Below, piece after piece: positions 43,239 through 52,428 of a stretch of DNA of 64,000 nt. The notes beneath the pieces were generated by a model. The model did not search any database. It saw only the letters and a list, made by a program, of their open reading frames with translations, and had not been told where the DNA came from. Position numbers and translations under genes: made by a program. This DNA comes from Nocardia asteroides (GTDB taxonomy: Bacteria > Actinomycetota > Actinomycetes > Mycobacteriales > Mycobacteriaceae). How positions within the stretch are numbered: position 1 is the first letter of the stretch; every line of letters starts with the position of its first letter. The stretch is from contig NZ_CP089214.1 of the NCBI RefSeq assembly GCF_021183625.1, positions 4,898,001 through 4,962,000 on the forward strand. Direction: 5' to 3'.

Positions 43239-44313
43239 GGATGGCGAGCGCGGCGATCGAAAAGCGTGGCTCGGCGCGCGGAACAGCGGTCCCTATGCCG
43301 GGGGGACCGGTGACTCCGGTCCCGTCGATATCGCCGCGGTACGCCGCGACGACGCGCTCATCGACGCCATCGCCAGCGATGGACCGGTGCAGACCGACAG
43401 CCCGGAGGAGTTCCAGCTCGCGGCGCTGCTCGCGGATTGGCGCGCGGAAGTCGTCGCGCCACCCCTCCCGGCGGCGCCCGATCTCGACGAGATCGTGGCG
43501 GCAGTCAATCAGGAGATCGGGGCAAGGCAGGTACGGGTCGGCGGCTCGGCCGGGCGTGGCGGCAGGCTCCGGCTGGTGCGCCCGCTCGCGGGTGCGGCGG
43601 CCGCGCTGGCCCTCGTCTTCGGCGGGATGACGGCGTTCTCGTACAGCGCCGAGCCCGGCGACCCGCTCTGGCGGGTCAAGGAGGTCGTGTTCAGCGAACA
43701 GGCGCAGACCACCGTGGTGGCCCGCGCCGACGACGAGCTGAGCCAGGTGCAGGCGGCGCTTGCACAGGGCGACAACGACGAGGCGCGGGTGCTCCTCGAC
43801 CGGGTGCGCACCACCGCGCAGCAGGTCGACGACCCGGCCAAGCAGGACGATCTGATCGAGCGCTGGAACGCATTGGTGGCGGAACTGGGGAAGGTCGCGC
43901 CCGAAATCGCCAGCCAGATCACCTCGACCCAGTCCAGGCCGTCGGAGCCGAAGCCGTCCGGGCAGGTGCCGACCACGGCGCCGACCAAGCCGGGTACCAC
44001 CCCGGACCCGTCGATTCTCGGCACCCAGGAGCCGAGTACGCAGGATCCGGGCACCGTGCTGCCGACCAAGCCGACGGTCCCGACCCAGCCGGAGCCGACG
44101 CAGCCCGAGCCCCCGCAGACGCAGGAGCCGACCCAACCGGAACAGCCGACACCCCCGGCCCCCACCACGATCGCCTCGCCGACCGCGGTGCCGACCGCCG
44201 GGGGTGGTGGCGTGCCCACCCAGTCGGTGCCGACCCAGTCGGTGCCTGCGGTGGACACCGTGCCGCCGGTTCAGGTTCCCGTTCCGGCGGTTCCGGTCAC
44301 CCCGGCGGGCTGA
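43231..44313 (+). CDS. rsdA: Anti-sigma-D factor RsdA
   Basis: A 360-residue single-pass membrane protein. The cytoplasmic N-terminus carries the sigma-binding region (VDIAAVRRDDALIDAIA), the helix PLAGAAAALALVFGGMTAFSY lies at about 118-138, and the outside part has a helical domain followed by a long Pro/Thr/Gln-rich tail. ATG 43231 overlaps the sigD end by eight bases and has AGGTGAA upstream. Regulated proteolysis releases SigD in M. tuberculosis (Rv3413c); the same logic is likely here. Confidence 0.9.
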   Translation: MARDGERGDRKAWLGARNSGPYAGGTGDSGPVDIAAVRRDDALIDAIASDGPVQTDSPEEFQLAALLADWRAEVVAPPLPAAPDLDEIVAAVNQEIGARQVRVGGSAGRGGRLRLVRPLAGAAAALALVFGGMTAFSYSAEPGDPLWRVKEVVFSEQAQTTVVARADDELSQVQAALAQGDNDEARVLLDRVRTTAQQVDDPAKQDDLIERWNALVAELGKVAPEIASQITSTQSRPSEPKPSGQVPTTAPTKPGTTPDPSILGTQEPSTQDPGTVLPTKPTVPTQPEPTQPEPPQTQEPTQPEQPTPPAPTTIASPTAVPTAGGGGVPTQSVPTQSVPAVDTVPPVQVPVPAVPVTPAG

Positions 44314-44326
44314 GTACGAGACAACG

Positions 44327-44359
44327 AAAAACCGGCCGTCACCCGACGGCCGGTTTTTT
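44327..44359. terminator. Intrinsic terminator after sigD-rsdA
   Basis: A 14-bp stem (44327-44340 with 44345-44358, core CCGGCCGTC / GACGGCCGG), 4-base loop and a T6 run (44354-44359). This is a classical Rho-independent terminator, rare in this window, and the A5 on the other side allows use by the convergent gene too. Confidence 0.92.
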
Positions 44360-44441
44360 CGTGTCCTCGGTGTGCGGGCAGTGCGTGGGCCCGCTTCCGT
44401 GCGGCGCGCGCGACACGCACACCGCGGGGGTGTTCTCCGTC

Positions 44442-44855
44442 TCAGCTGTCGAAGCCGTCGAACCCGTCGCCGTGGAAGGCCTCGTTCATCGAGGCGTCCG
44501 CGTATCCCCGGCAGTAATCCCAGGTGACGTAGGCCTCCGGGGTCGGGTCGTAGGCGGGCTCGTGCGGGCGGACGGTGCCGTCGACGAGCAGTTGGAGCAG
44601 GTTCGCGCGGAGCATGTCCCAGTCGTGGTAGTGATCCTGCCTGCAGTCCTCGCAGCTGACCACGAGCCCGCGGATGCCGCGGTGCGCCAGCAGGGCTTCG
44701 TAGACAGCGAGGTCGGCGAGATCTTCCTCGACCGCGAGGCGCTCATGGGGATCCAGCGGCTCACCGGGCTCGATGGCGTCGAGCGCGGCGGACGGGTCGG
44801 AGGGGTCTCCGGCGAAGGGATCCGGCGGCAAGCCAGGTGGTAGATGGTCACGCAC
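44442..44855 (-). CDS. DUF5319 protein (Rv3412-like)
   Basis: A 137-residue acidic protein with a Cys pair in VSCEDCRQDHYHDWDML and a single Cys in TWDYCRGYAD, suggesting metal binding. GTG start at 44855. Position opposite to sigD-rsdA and guaB is the same as Rv3412. Function unknown. The ending is rich in Asp/Phe (DGFDGFDS). Confidence 0.88.
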   Translation of the reverse strand: MRDHLPPGLPPDPFAGDPSDPSAALDAIEPGEPLDPHERLAVEEDLADLAVYEALLAHRGIRGLVVSCEDCRQDHYHDWDMLRANLLQLLVDGTVRPHEPAYDPTPEAYVTWDYCRGYADASMNEAFHGDGFDGFDS

Positions 44856-45132
44856 ATCCCCACGGTACGCAGAACAGGTGGGTCTGCGCCAGCGGTGCGC
44901 CGGGCAAGTTTCCCGGGCGGACCGACTGGAACATCGCGTTCACGCGACCGATACCATAGGCGAAAGGCACAGGCGATGCCCGCGCAGCTCGGCGTATTTA
45001 CGGAAGCCGTCCGTATCGCGCACCGGGTCAGGGGCCGCCTCCGCCGCTACCGTCCATCCGATTTCACACCGCCGCGGCGCCGGTTCCGATCCGGCTCCCG
45101 GTGCCTTCGACGTCCAGGAGGGGTCGATCCGA

Positions 45133-46677
45133 ATGAGTAATCCCGTACCGGGCGAACGACTCGCCGCTCGCCCTCATACGGGTGGTGACGATCCGAACAA
45201 GATCGCCATGCTCGGTCTCACGTTCGACGACGTGCTGCTGCTGCCGGCCGCGTCGGACCTGATTCCCAGCTCGGTGGAGACCTCGAGCAAGCTGTCCAGG
45301 GATATCCGGCTGCGCACCCCGCTGGTCAGCTCGGCGATGGACACCGTCACCGAGGCGCGGATGGCGATCGCCATGGCGCGCGCGGGCGGCATGGGCGTGC
45401 TGCACCGCAACCTCTCCGGCGCCGACCAGGCCGCCCAGGTGGAGACGGTGAAGCGGTCCGAGGCGGGCATGGTCACCGACCCGGTCACCTGCCGCCCGAC
45501 CGACACCCTCGCCGAGGTGGATGCCATGTGCGCCCGCTTCCGGATCTCCGGCCTGCCGGTGGTGGACGAGCAGGGCGCGCTGGTCGGCATCATCACCAAC
45601 CGCGACATGCGGTTCGAGGTGGACCAGAACCGCCGGGTCGCCGATGTGATGACCAAGGCGCCGCTGATCACCGCGCAGGAGGGCGTCACCGCCGAGGCGG
45701 CGCTCGGGCTGCTGCGCAGGCACAAGGTGGAGAAGCTGCCGATCGTGGACGGCGGCGGCAGGCTGCGCGGCCTGATCACGGTGAAGGACTTCGTCAAGAC
45801 CGATCAGTACCCGCACGCCACCAAGGACCGGGACGGCAGGCTGCTGGTCGGCGCCGCGGTCGGCGTCGGCGAGGATGCCTGGTCGCGCGCCATGACGCTG
45901 GCCGATGCCGGGGTCGACGTGCTGGTGGTCGACACCGCGCACGGCCACCAGGCGCAGGTGCTGCAGATGGTCACCAAGGTGAAGACCGAGGTCGGCGAGC
46001 GGATCCAGATCGTCGGCGGCAACGTCGCCACGCGGGCGGGCGCGCAGGCGCTGGTCGACGCGGGCGCGGACGCGGTGAAGGTCGGCGTCGGCCCCGGCTC
46101 GATCTGCACCACCCGCGTCGTCGCCGGCGTCGGGGCCCCGCAGATCACCGCGATCCTGGAGGCGGTCTCGGTGTGCCGCCCCGCAGGCGTCCCGGTGATC
46201 GCCGACGGCGGCATCCAGTTCTCCGGCGACATCGCCAAGGCCATCGCGGCCGGCGCCTCCACCGTCATGCTCGGCTCCCTGCTCGCGGGCACCGCGGAGT
46301 CCCCCGGTGACCTCATCCTCGTCGGCGGCAAGCAGTTCAAGAGCTACCGCGGCATGGGCTCGCTCGGCGCCATGCAGGGCCGCGGCCAGGCCAAGAGCTT
46401 CTCCAAGGACCGCTACTTCCAGGACGACGTCCTCGCCGAGGACAAACTGGTCCCCGAGGGCATCGAGGGAAGGGTCCCGTTCCGCGGCCCCGTCAACCAG
46501 GTGATCCACCAGCTCGTCGGCGGCCTCCGCGCCGCCATGGGCTACACCGGCTCGGTGAACATCGCGCACCTCCAGGACGCCCAGTTCGTCCAGATCACCG
46601 CCGCCGGCCTCAAGGAAAGCCACCCCCACGACATCACCATGACCGTCGAGGCCCCCAACTACACCGGCCGCGGCTAA
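45133..46677 (+). CDS. guaB: Inosine-5'-monophosphate dehydrogenase
   Basis: A 514-residue IMPDH converting IMP to XMP, the committed step to GMP. The catalytic Cys is C325 in GPGSICTTRVV; the Bateman module (two CBS domains) lies at about 115-235; GGNVATRAGA and the flap residues SLGAMQGRGQAKSF are intact. The ATG has an AGGAGG site; a TACCAT -10-like hexamer at 44952-44957 would give a leader of about 170 bases. Equivalent to M. tuberculosis guaB2 (Rv3411c), the essential paralogue. Confidence 0.98.
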   Translation: MSNPVPGERLAARPHTGGDDPNKIAMLGLTFDDVLLLPAASDLIPSSVETSSKLSRDIRLRTPLVSSAMDTVTEARMAIAMARAGGMGVLHRNLSGADQAAQVETVKRSEAGMVTDPVTCRPTDTLAEVDAMCARFRISGLPVVDEQGALVGIITNRDMRFEVDQNRRVADVMTKAPLITAQEGVTAEAALGLLRRHKVEKLPIVDGGGRLRGLITVKDFVKTDQYPHATKDRDGRLLVGAAVGVGEDAWSRAMTLADAGVDVLVVDTAHGHQAQVLQMVTKVKTEVGERIQIVGGNVATRAGAQALVDAGADAVKVGVGPGSICTTRVVAGVGAPQITAILEAVSVCRPAGVPVIADGGIQFSGDIAKAIAAGASTVMLGSLLAGTAESPGDLILVGGKQFKSYRGMGSLGAMQGRGQAKSFSKDRYFQDDVLAEDKLVPEGIEGRVPFRGPVNQVIHQLVGGLRAAMGYTGSVNIAHLQDAQFVQITAAGLKESHPHDITMTVEAPNYTGRG

Positions 46678-46679
46678 GC

Positions 46680-46711
46680 TCTACCCCGGCTTGCGCGAAA
46701 GCCGGGGTAGA
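46680..46711 (+). terminator. Hairpin after guaB
   Basis: A perfect 13-bp stem (46680-46692 with 46699-46711, TCTACCCCGGCTT) and GCGCGA loop, three bases after the guaB stop. No T-tract. Confidence 0.8.
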
Positions 46712-46802
46712 ACCATGTCCGCCCCCGGCGCGGCCCCCCCGGGGCGGCACCCCCAGGGTCAACATCCGGATCAAACGGCGACGTCACAGACGAGCCCACA
46801 AC

Positions 46803-46898
46803 GGGTTTGCGGCCCGTCCCGCGTTCGGCGGCCGAAGCAATGCGGCGCAGCCGCGAGTCTCGGCCGCCGAACGCGGGACCCCGAAGGGCCGCAAACCC
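46803..46898. repeat. 96-base two-tier palindromic element between guaB and guaB3
   Basis: Outer arms of 13 bp (46803-46815 with 46886-46898, GGGTTTGCGGCCC) and inner arms of 19 bp (46816-46834 with 46861-46879) are exact, interrupted only by a one-sided bulge CCCGAA. The apex contains a further 5-bp GCGGC/GCCGC stem. As RNA it would form one long stem 35 bases upstream of the guaB3 ATG. It may be an extragenic palindromic repeat or a riboregulator. Confidence 0.85.
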
Positions 46899-46932
46899 CG
46901 CCCGCGCCAGCGGGCAGAAAGGCACAGCACTT

Positions 46933-48093
46933 ATGCGCGACATGGTTGAGATCGGCATGGGCCGGACCGCTCGCCGAACATACGACCTGGACGACGTGGA
47001 TATCGTCCCGTCGCGGCGCACCCGCTCGTCCAAGCAGGTCTCGCTGTCCTGGCAGCTGGACGCCTACCGCTTCGACATCCCGGTGGTGGCGCACCCGACC
47101 GACGCGCTGGTCTCCCCGGAGTTCGCGATCGAGCTCGGCAAGCTCGGCGGCCTCGGCGTGATCAACGGCGAGGGGCTGTGGGCCAGGCACGCCGACGTGC
47201 AGGCGAAGATCGAGCAGCTGACCGACCTGGCCGCCGCGGGCCCGTCCGACCGCGCGGTGGCGTTCCTGCAGGAGCTGCACGCGGCCCCGATGCAGCCGGA
47301 CCTGCTGGCCGCCGCGGTCGCGCAGGTCCGCGCGGCGGGGGTGACGGTGGCGGTGCGGGTGAGCCCGCAGAACGCCCGCGCCCTGACCCCCGCGCTGGTG
47401 CAGGCCGGAGTCGACCTGCTGGTGGTGCACGGCACGATCATCTCCGCCGAGCACGTGAGCGAGGGCGAGCCGCTCAACCTCAAGACCTTCATCGCCGAGC
47501 TGGACGTCCCGGTGGTGGCGGGTGGTGTGAGCGATCACCGCACCGCGCTGCACCTCATGCGGACCGGTGCGGCGGGCGTGATCGTCGGCTACGGCTCGTA
47601 CCCGGGCGCGACCACGACCGGCGAGGTGCTCGGGATCGGGGTGCCGATGGCGACCGCGATCGCGGACGCGGCGGCGGCGCGGCGGGACTACCTGGACGAG
47701 ACCGGCGGCCGGTACGTGCACGTGATCGCGGACGGCGACGTCTCGACCTCGGGGCAGCTGGCGAAGGCGATCGCCTGCGGCGCGGACGCCGCGGTGCTCG
47801 GGGTTCCGCTGGCGCTGGCCGCGGAGGCGCCGGGCCGGGGCTGGTACTGGCCGTCGGCGGCGGCGCACCCCTCGGTGCCGCGCGGCGCGCTGCTCGAGGT
47901 GGACGACCCGTGGGACGCGGGCGGCGCCGACCCGGAGCGCGCGCGGCCCGATCTGCACCGGGTGCTCTTCGGCCCGTCGGACGACCCGTTCGGCTCGCTG
48001 AACCTGGTCGGCGGGTTGCGCCGTTCGATGGCGAAGGCCGGGTACTCCGACCTCAAGGAATTCCAGAGGGTCGGGCTGACGGTCCGGGCCTGA
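46933..48093 (+). CDS. guaB3: GuaB3, IMPDH-family oxidoreductase
   Basis: A 386-residue protein of the GuaB3 subfamily (M. tuberculosis Rv3410c). It has the barrel start DLDDVDIVPSRRTRSS and VINGEGLWARH, but no CBS module, and I see no GSICTT-type catalytic Cys loop. VIVGYGSYPGATTTGEVLGIGVPMATAIADAA is the phosphate-loop equivalent. Its reaction is not settled from sequence alone; IMPDH-like or GMP-reductase-like activity is possible. The start ATG follows GAAAGGCAC. The 3' end overlaps the convergent hydrolase by 41 bp. Confidence 0.93.
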   Translation: MRDMVEIGMGRTARRTYDLDDVDIVPSRRTRSSKQVSLSWQLDAYRFDIPVVAHPTDALVSPEFAIELGKLGGLGVINGEGLWARHADVQAKIEQLTDLAAAGPSDRAVAFLQELHAAPMQPDLLAAAVAQVRAAGVTVAVRVSPQNARALTPALVQAGVDLLVVHGTIISAEHVSEGEPLNLKTFIAELDVPVVAGGVSDHRTALHLMRTGAAGVIVGYGSYPGATTTGEVLGIGVPMATAIADAAAARRDYLDETGGRYVHVIADGDVSTSGQLAKAIACGADAAVLGVPLALAAEAPGRGWYWPSAAAHPSVPRGALLEVDDPWDAGGADPERARPDLHRVLFGPSDDPFGSLNLVGGLRRSMAKAGYSDLKEFQRVGLTVRA

Positions 48094-48877
48094 GCGCGGT
48101 GTGCGCCCGGAGGAATCGGCCGATGGCGGTGTTCACCGGCTCCGGGTGGGTCATGGTGACGGCGAGCCGCGCGCCGTCGATCTCCAGGTAGGTGGCGCCG
48201 GGCAGGCCGCGGGCGAGTTCGCGGGACCTGGCCCTGGCGATGCCGCTGTCGGTGGCGTGGATCACCAGGGCGGGGCAGGTGATCTCGCCGAGCCGGTCGG
48301 CCACCGAGTCGCGGGCGAGCACGCAGTGCGCCGCCACCTCGATGTCGCGGCGGCCCTGGCCGAGCCAGCGCCTGGTCCAGATGGCGCGGTACCAGTCGTC
48401 GTCGCCGATGAGCCAGCGGGCGAGCTGCTGCGCGGCCCGCTCGCGGGAGTGCTCGCCGTACCAGAGGTCGAGGAATCGCAGTGTGGCGGTCGACTGTTCG
48501 CGGCTGAGGCCACCTGCCTCGGTGCTGATCAGGATCAGCCCGGCGACCCGCTCCGGGGCGAGCAGCGCGGCGCGCAGCGCGGTGAAGCCGCCCTGCGCGG
48601 TGCCGCCGAGCACCGCGCGCTCCACCCCGATGTGGTCGAGCACGGTGAGGGCGTCGCGGGCGGCGGTCCAGAAGGTGAAGGGGAGGCGCTGGTCACGGGT
48701 GCGACCGTGGCCGCGCGCGTCCCACGCCACGATGCGGAACTCCGGGGTGAGGGCGGCCTGCTGCGCGGCGAACATCGTTCGGTCCATGAAGAATTCGTGC
48801 GCCAGCAGAACGACCGGCCCGGTGCCCCCGCTGTCCTCGTAGTGGATGTCGGCGTCTATCGCACGGGCGAACGGCAC
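48053..48877 (-). CDS. Alpha/beta hydrolase-fold protein without Ser and His catalytic residues
   Basis: A 274-residue member of the family whose elbow is normally GMSQGG. Here the elbow is GTAQGG with Ala94 in place of Ser (codon GCG), and the region where the catalytic His is expected (AAHLANL in relatives) reads GARLAVT. The WDARGHGRT strand and IGDDDW helix are otherwise normal and the frame is intact. It is likely a pseudoenzyme or a gene losing function. GTG at 48877 gives a family-like N-terminus; ATG at 48931 would add 18 residues and crowd the divergent guaA promoter. Confidence 0.8.
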   Translation of the reverse strand: MPFARAIDADIHYEDSGGTGPVVLLAHEFFMDRTMFAAQQAALTPEFRIVAWDARGHGRTRDQRLPFTFWTAARDALTVLDHIGVERAVLGGTAQGGFTALRAALLAPERVAGLILISTEAGGLSREQSTATLRFLDLWYGEHSRERAAQQLARWLIGDDDWYRAIWTRRWLGQGRRDIEVAAHCVLARDSVADRLGEITCPALVIHATDSGIARARSRELARGLPGATYLEIDGARLAVTMTHPEPVNTAIGRFLRAHTALRPGPSARPSGIP

Positions 48878-48931
48878 GCCGATGAGGATAGCCAGCGGCG
48901 CGGGGGTGCGCGGGGCGATTCGCGCGCTCAT

Positions 48932-48937
48932 TAAACT
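48932..48937 (+). promoter_or_regulatory. -10 element for leaderless guaA
   Basis: TAAACT ends exactly seven bases before the GTG at 48944, so transcription should begin on the start codon. There is no ribosome site before either GTG. This decides for 48944 over 48938. Confidence 0.55.
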
Positions 48938-48943
48938 GTGCCG

Positions 48944-50515
48944 GTGGCAGATACCCAGAGCCCTGTTCTCGTCATCGACTTCGGCGCGCAGTACGCCCAG
49001 CTGATCGCCCGCCGGGTGCGCGAGGCGCGCGTCTTCTCCGAGGTGGTCCCGCACACCATCACGGTGGCGGAGATCGCCGAGAAGAAGCCGGCGGCGGTGA
49101 TCCTGTCCGGCGGCCCGGCCAGCGTGTACGCCGACGGCGCGCCACGGCTGGATGCCGGGCTGTTCGATCTGGGCGTCCCCGTGTTCGGCATCTGCTACGG
49201 CTTCCAGGCGATGGCGCAGGCGCTCGGCGGCACCGTCGCGCAGACCGGGACCAGGGAGTACGGCCGCACCGAGCTGAGTGTCGACGGCGGCGTGCTGCAC
49301 GGCGGGCTGCCCGCGGTGCAGCCGGTCTGGATGAGCCACGGCGACGCGGTGACCGGCGCCCCCGACGGCTTCACCGTCACCGGGACGTCGGCGGGCGCGC
49401 CGGTCGCGGCCTTCGAGGACCGGGCGCGGCGGCTGGCCGGCGTGCAGTACCACCCCGAGGTGCTGCACTCGCCGCACGGCCAGCAGGTGCTGAGCCGGTT
49501 CCTGCACGAGCTGGCCGGGATCCCGGCGGGCTGGACCCCGGCGAATATCGCGGAGTCGCTGATCGGTGCGGTGCGCGAGCAGATCGGCGACGGCCACGCC
49601 ATCTGCGGCCTCTCCGGCGGGGTGGACAGCGCGGTCGCGGCGGCGCTGGTGCAGCGCGCGATCGGGAACCGGCTGACCTGTGTCTTCGTCGACCACGGGC
49701 TGCTGCGGGCCGGGGAGCGCGAGCAGGTCCAGCAGGATTTCGTGGCCTCGACCGGCGCGAAGCTGGTGACGGTCGACGCCGTGCACAAGTTCCTCGGCGA
49801 GCTGAAGGGCGTCACCGACCCGGAGGAGAAGCGCAAGATCATCGGCCGGGAGTTCATCCGGTCGTTCGAGGACGCGGTCACCGGGATCGTGGCCGAGCAG
49901 AGCGAGGGCGGCGGCGCGGGCTCGGTGGAGTTCCTGGTGCAGGGCACGCTCTACCCGGACGTGGTGGAGTCCGGTGGCGGCAGCGGCACCGCGAACATCA
50001 AGTCGCACCACAATGTCGGCGGGCTGCCGGACGATCTCGAGTTCGCCCTGGTGGAGCCGCTGCGGCTGCTCTTCAAGGACGAGGTGCGCGCGGTCGGGCG
50101 CGAGCTCGGGCTGCCCGAGGAGATCGTCGGGCGCCAGCCCTTCCCCGGGCCGGGGCTCGCCATCCGGATCGTCGGCGAGGTGACCGGCGACCGGCTGGCC
50201 ACGCTGCGCCAGGCCGACGCCATCGCCCGCGAGGAGCTCACCGCTGCCGGGCTGGACGGCCAGATCTGGCAGTGCCCGGTGGTGCTGCTCGCGGATGTGC
50301 GCAGCGTCGGCGTGCAGGGCGACGGCCGCACCTACGGCCACCCCATCGTGCTGCGCCCGGTGACCAGCGAGGACGCCATGACCGCCGACTGGACGCGGCT
50401 GCCGTACGAGGTGCTGGAGCGCATCTCCACCCGGATCACCAACGAGGTCGCCGAGGTGAACCGGGTCGTGCTCGACGTGACGAGCAAGCCGCCGGGCACC
50501 ATCGAGTGGGAGTGA
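48944..50515 (+). CDS. guaA: GMP synthase (glutamine-hydrolysing)
   Basis: A 523-residue enzyme converting XMP to GMP. The class-I glutaminase domain (1-195) has the nucleophile C84 in FGICYG and YHPEVLHSP with the partner His. The ATP-pyrophosphatase domain has the P-loop LSGGVDSAVAAAL, and the C-terminal dimerisation domain ends in KPPGTIEWE. It completes the guanine branch started by guaB, although it is transcribed separately. GTG 48938 is an alternative start. Confidence 0.98.
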   Translation: MADTQSPVLVIDFGAQYAQLIARRVREARVFSEVVPHTITVAEIAEKKPAAVILSGGPASVYADGAPRLDAGLFDLGVPVFGICYGFQAMAQALGGTVAQTGTREYGRTELSVDGGVLHGGLPAVQPVWMSHGDAVTGAPDGFTVTGTSAGAPVAAFEDRARRLAGVQYHPEVLHSPHGQQVLSRFLHELAGIPAGWTPANIAESLIGAVREQIGDGHAICGLSGGVDSAVAAALVQRAIGNRLTCVFVDHGLLRAGEREQVQQDFVASTGAKLVTVDAVHKFLGELKGVTDPEEKRKIIGREFIRSFEDAVTGIVAEQSEGGGAGSVEFLVQGTLYPDVVESGGGSGTANIKSHHNVGGLPDDLEFALVEPLRLLFKDEVRAVGRELGLPEEIVGRQPFPGPGLAIRIVGEVTGDRLATLRQADAIAREELTAAGLDGQIWQCPVVLLADVRSVGVQGDGRTYGHPIVLRPVTSEDAMTADWTRLPYEVLERISTRITNEVAEVNRVVLDVTSKPPGTIEWE

Positions 50516-50521
50516 TGCCGA

Positions 50522-50555
50522 ACGGGCGCCGCTTGCGGGTAGGAGCGGCGCCCGT
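50522..50555. terminator. Hairpin after guaA
   Basis: A perfect 12-bp stem (50522-50533 with 50544-50555, ACGGGCGCCGCT) and 10-base loop between guaA and the convergent small membrane gene. Confidence 0.75.
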
Positions 50556-50566
50556 GCGCGGCGCGG

Positions 50567-50767
50567 TCAGTCCTTCTTGTTCCGCCCGCGCGGAAGTACC
50601 AGCAGGATGCCTGCCACGATGGCGACGCCGACGGCGGTCCAGCCGAGCGGGATGATGTCCACCGCGCTCGGGCCGACGAAGGCCCAGACGCTGATCGCCA
50701 GGCCGATCAACCCGGCCACCAGCATGGACAGCGACGGCCCCCCGCGGGTCCCGGTGGGGTCAGCCAC
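50567..50767 (-). CDS. Small two-helix membrane protein
   Basis: A 66-residue protein with two hydrophobic helices (about 13-32 and 38-58) and a basic RGRNKKD end. Its GTG start overlaps the stop of the PspC-domain gene by eight bases, so it is coupled to it. No family motif is seen; such miniproteins often assist the adjacent membrane sensor. Confidence 0.75.
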   Translation of the reverse strand: MADPTGTRGGPSLSMLVAGLIGLAISVWAFVGPSAVDIIPLGWTAVGVAIVAGILLVLPRGRNKKD

Positions 50768-52313
50768 GGCGCACCTCCACGTTGCCCGCGACGACGTCGA
50801 TCTTCAGGTCGAGCACCGGCGCGCCGGGGGTGGCCGGGCCGCTGATGCCGGGGACGCAGTTCGACTCGCCCATGGTGGTCGCGCAGGTCATGTTCACGGT
50901 CAGGTCGGCGGGGAGCAGCACCTCGGCCTCGCCCATCCTGACCTCCAGCTGAACCGCGCGGTTCTCGGCGAGCGCGAGTTCGCGCAGGTCGAGCGTGGCA
51001 TTGCCCATGTTCACCCGGTAGGCGGGTTCGAGCGTGCTCGCCGAAGCGGCGGTCCAGACGTGCTCGCCCATGTCGGCCCGGTCGAAGTTCATCGGGCCGA
51101 TCAGCGAGGCGAGCAGCACGAAACCGGCCAGCGGGACGGCCGCGAGGTACAGCCCGTGGCCGCGGCGCAGGAAGGCGCCGACCAGGAGACCGATGCTGAG
51201 CACCGCCAGCGCGGCGCCGCCGATCATGGCGGGGGTCATCCACGCCGCGCCCGCGGCGGCGACGGAGCCGGCCGCGCCCGCGGCCAGGATGGCGAGGCCG
51301 ATGGTCACCGGGGTGAGCCGGGAGCGCGGGCGGCGCTCGGGCGAGGCGACCGGTGTCTTGGCCGGGGTGGGGTCGGGGAGGTCCCAGGCGAGGGGGGCGA
51401 CGCCCAGGGGGTCCCAGGAGGGCGGAACCGGGGTGGGGAAGGGGTGCCGGGCGGCCGGGGTCGGGGATTTGGTGAGGTTCGGGGTCGGCATGCCGGGTGA
51501 GGCATTCGGGTCGGCTGCGGTGACCGACGCACCGGTGGTGCCGGGGTCGGCCGAGGCACCGGCGGTGCCGGGGTCGGCCGCGCTGACCGCGGTGGCCGGA
51601 CCGGTCGCGGTGGTCTCGCCGGTCTGCTCCGGGGCGGTGGCCCGCTTGCTCAGGTCCGGCCGGGGGCTTTCCGGCTCGGCGTCCGACTCCGCGCGCAGCG
51701 GTGTCGTCGCGGCGGGATCCTGCTCCGGCACGTAGAACTCCGGGAGCTTGGTGTACGGCGAGTACGGCCCCGGGTCGGCGCGGAACATGTCGCCGACCGA
51801 GCGCAGCGGCGACCCGGCCGGGACACCGGGGTAGCCGGTGGCCGGGAAGCCGCCGAACGAGGTCACGGGCTGCCCGGGCAGCCCGAGCGGCGGCTCCGGC
51901 TGCCGCAGGTGCAGCAGCCACCACCCGCCGAGCATGAGCGCCATGCTGATCAGCCCGGACCCGCCGAGCCCGACGCCGATCGGGCCCATGGTGCTCACCG
52001 CGATGGCGAGCGCCACGATCAGCACCACCGTCTTGGTCTGCGACTGCGACTTGTCCAGCAGCGAGCGCGGCGGCACGCTCGGGTCGCCCGCGTCGTCGAG
52101 CATCAGCCAGGCCAGCAGGTAGAGCACGATGCCCGCCCCGCCGAACAGCGTCGACACCACGAACGCGATCCGCACCAGGACCGGGTCGATGTCGTAGCGC
52201 CTGCCGAAGCCGGCGGCGACGCCGGCGACCGGGCCCTGGCGCGACATCCGGACCGGCCGGGTCTGCCACAACTGCTGGAGCTGGTCTCCGATGCTCGTCT
52301 TCATGCTTTCCAT
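50760..52313 (-). CDS. PspC-domain membrane protein with C-terminal adhesin-like beta domain
   Basis: A 517-residue protein. The N-terminal PspC domain (about 20-90: GPVAGVAAGFGRRYDIDPVLVRIAFVVS) is followed by several transmembrane helices, a long Pro/Thr/Ala-rich loop with SADPGT-type repeats, more helices, and a C-terminal domain reading YRVNMGNATLDLRELAL and NVEVRRG, the pattern of a 'cell wall-active antibiotics response' LiaF-like domain. The ATG at 52313 is chosen; 52304 is also possible. It is divergent from the PspC sensor kinase with about 115 bp between, so they form one envelope-stress module. Confidence 0.85.
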   Translation of the reverse strand: MESMKTSIGDQLQQLWQTRPVRMSRQGPVAGVAAGFGRRYDIDPVLVRIAFVVSTLFGGAGIVLYLLAWLMLDDAGDPSVPPRSLLDKSQSQTKTVVLIVALAIAVSTMGPIGVGLGGSGLISMALMLGGWWLLHLRQPEPPLGLPGQPVTSFGGFPATGYPGVPAGSPLRSVGDMFRADPGPYSPYTKLPEFYVPEQDPAATTPLRAESDAEPESPRPDLSKRATAPEQTGETTATGPATAVSAADPGTAGASADPGTTGASVTAADPNASPGMPTPNLTKSPTPAARHPFPTPVPPSWDPLGVAPLAWDLPDPTPAKTPVASPERRPRSRLTPVTIGLAILAAGAAGSVAAAGAAWMTPAMIGGAALAVLSIGLLVGAFLRRGHGLYLAAVPLAGFVLLASLIGPMNFDRADMGEHVWTAASASTLEPAYRVNMGNATLDLRELALAENRAVQLEVRMGEAEVLLPADLTVNMTCATTMGESNCVPGISGPATPGAPVLDLKIDVVAGNVEVRRG

Positions 52314-52428
52314 GGTGGCGAGACCTGGGGATTCGCGCATCGGGGGTAACCCTGAATCGCTACCCCGGGCCGGGGGGTCAGGGTGTTTCCCGATATCCCC
52401 CCGCGCGGGGGCGTGCCACCATCGGAGC

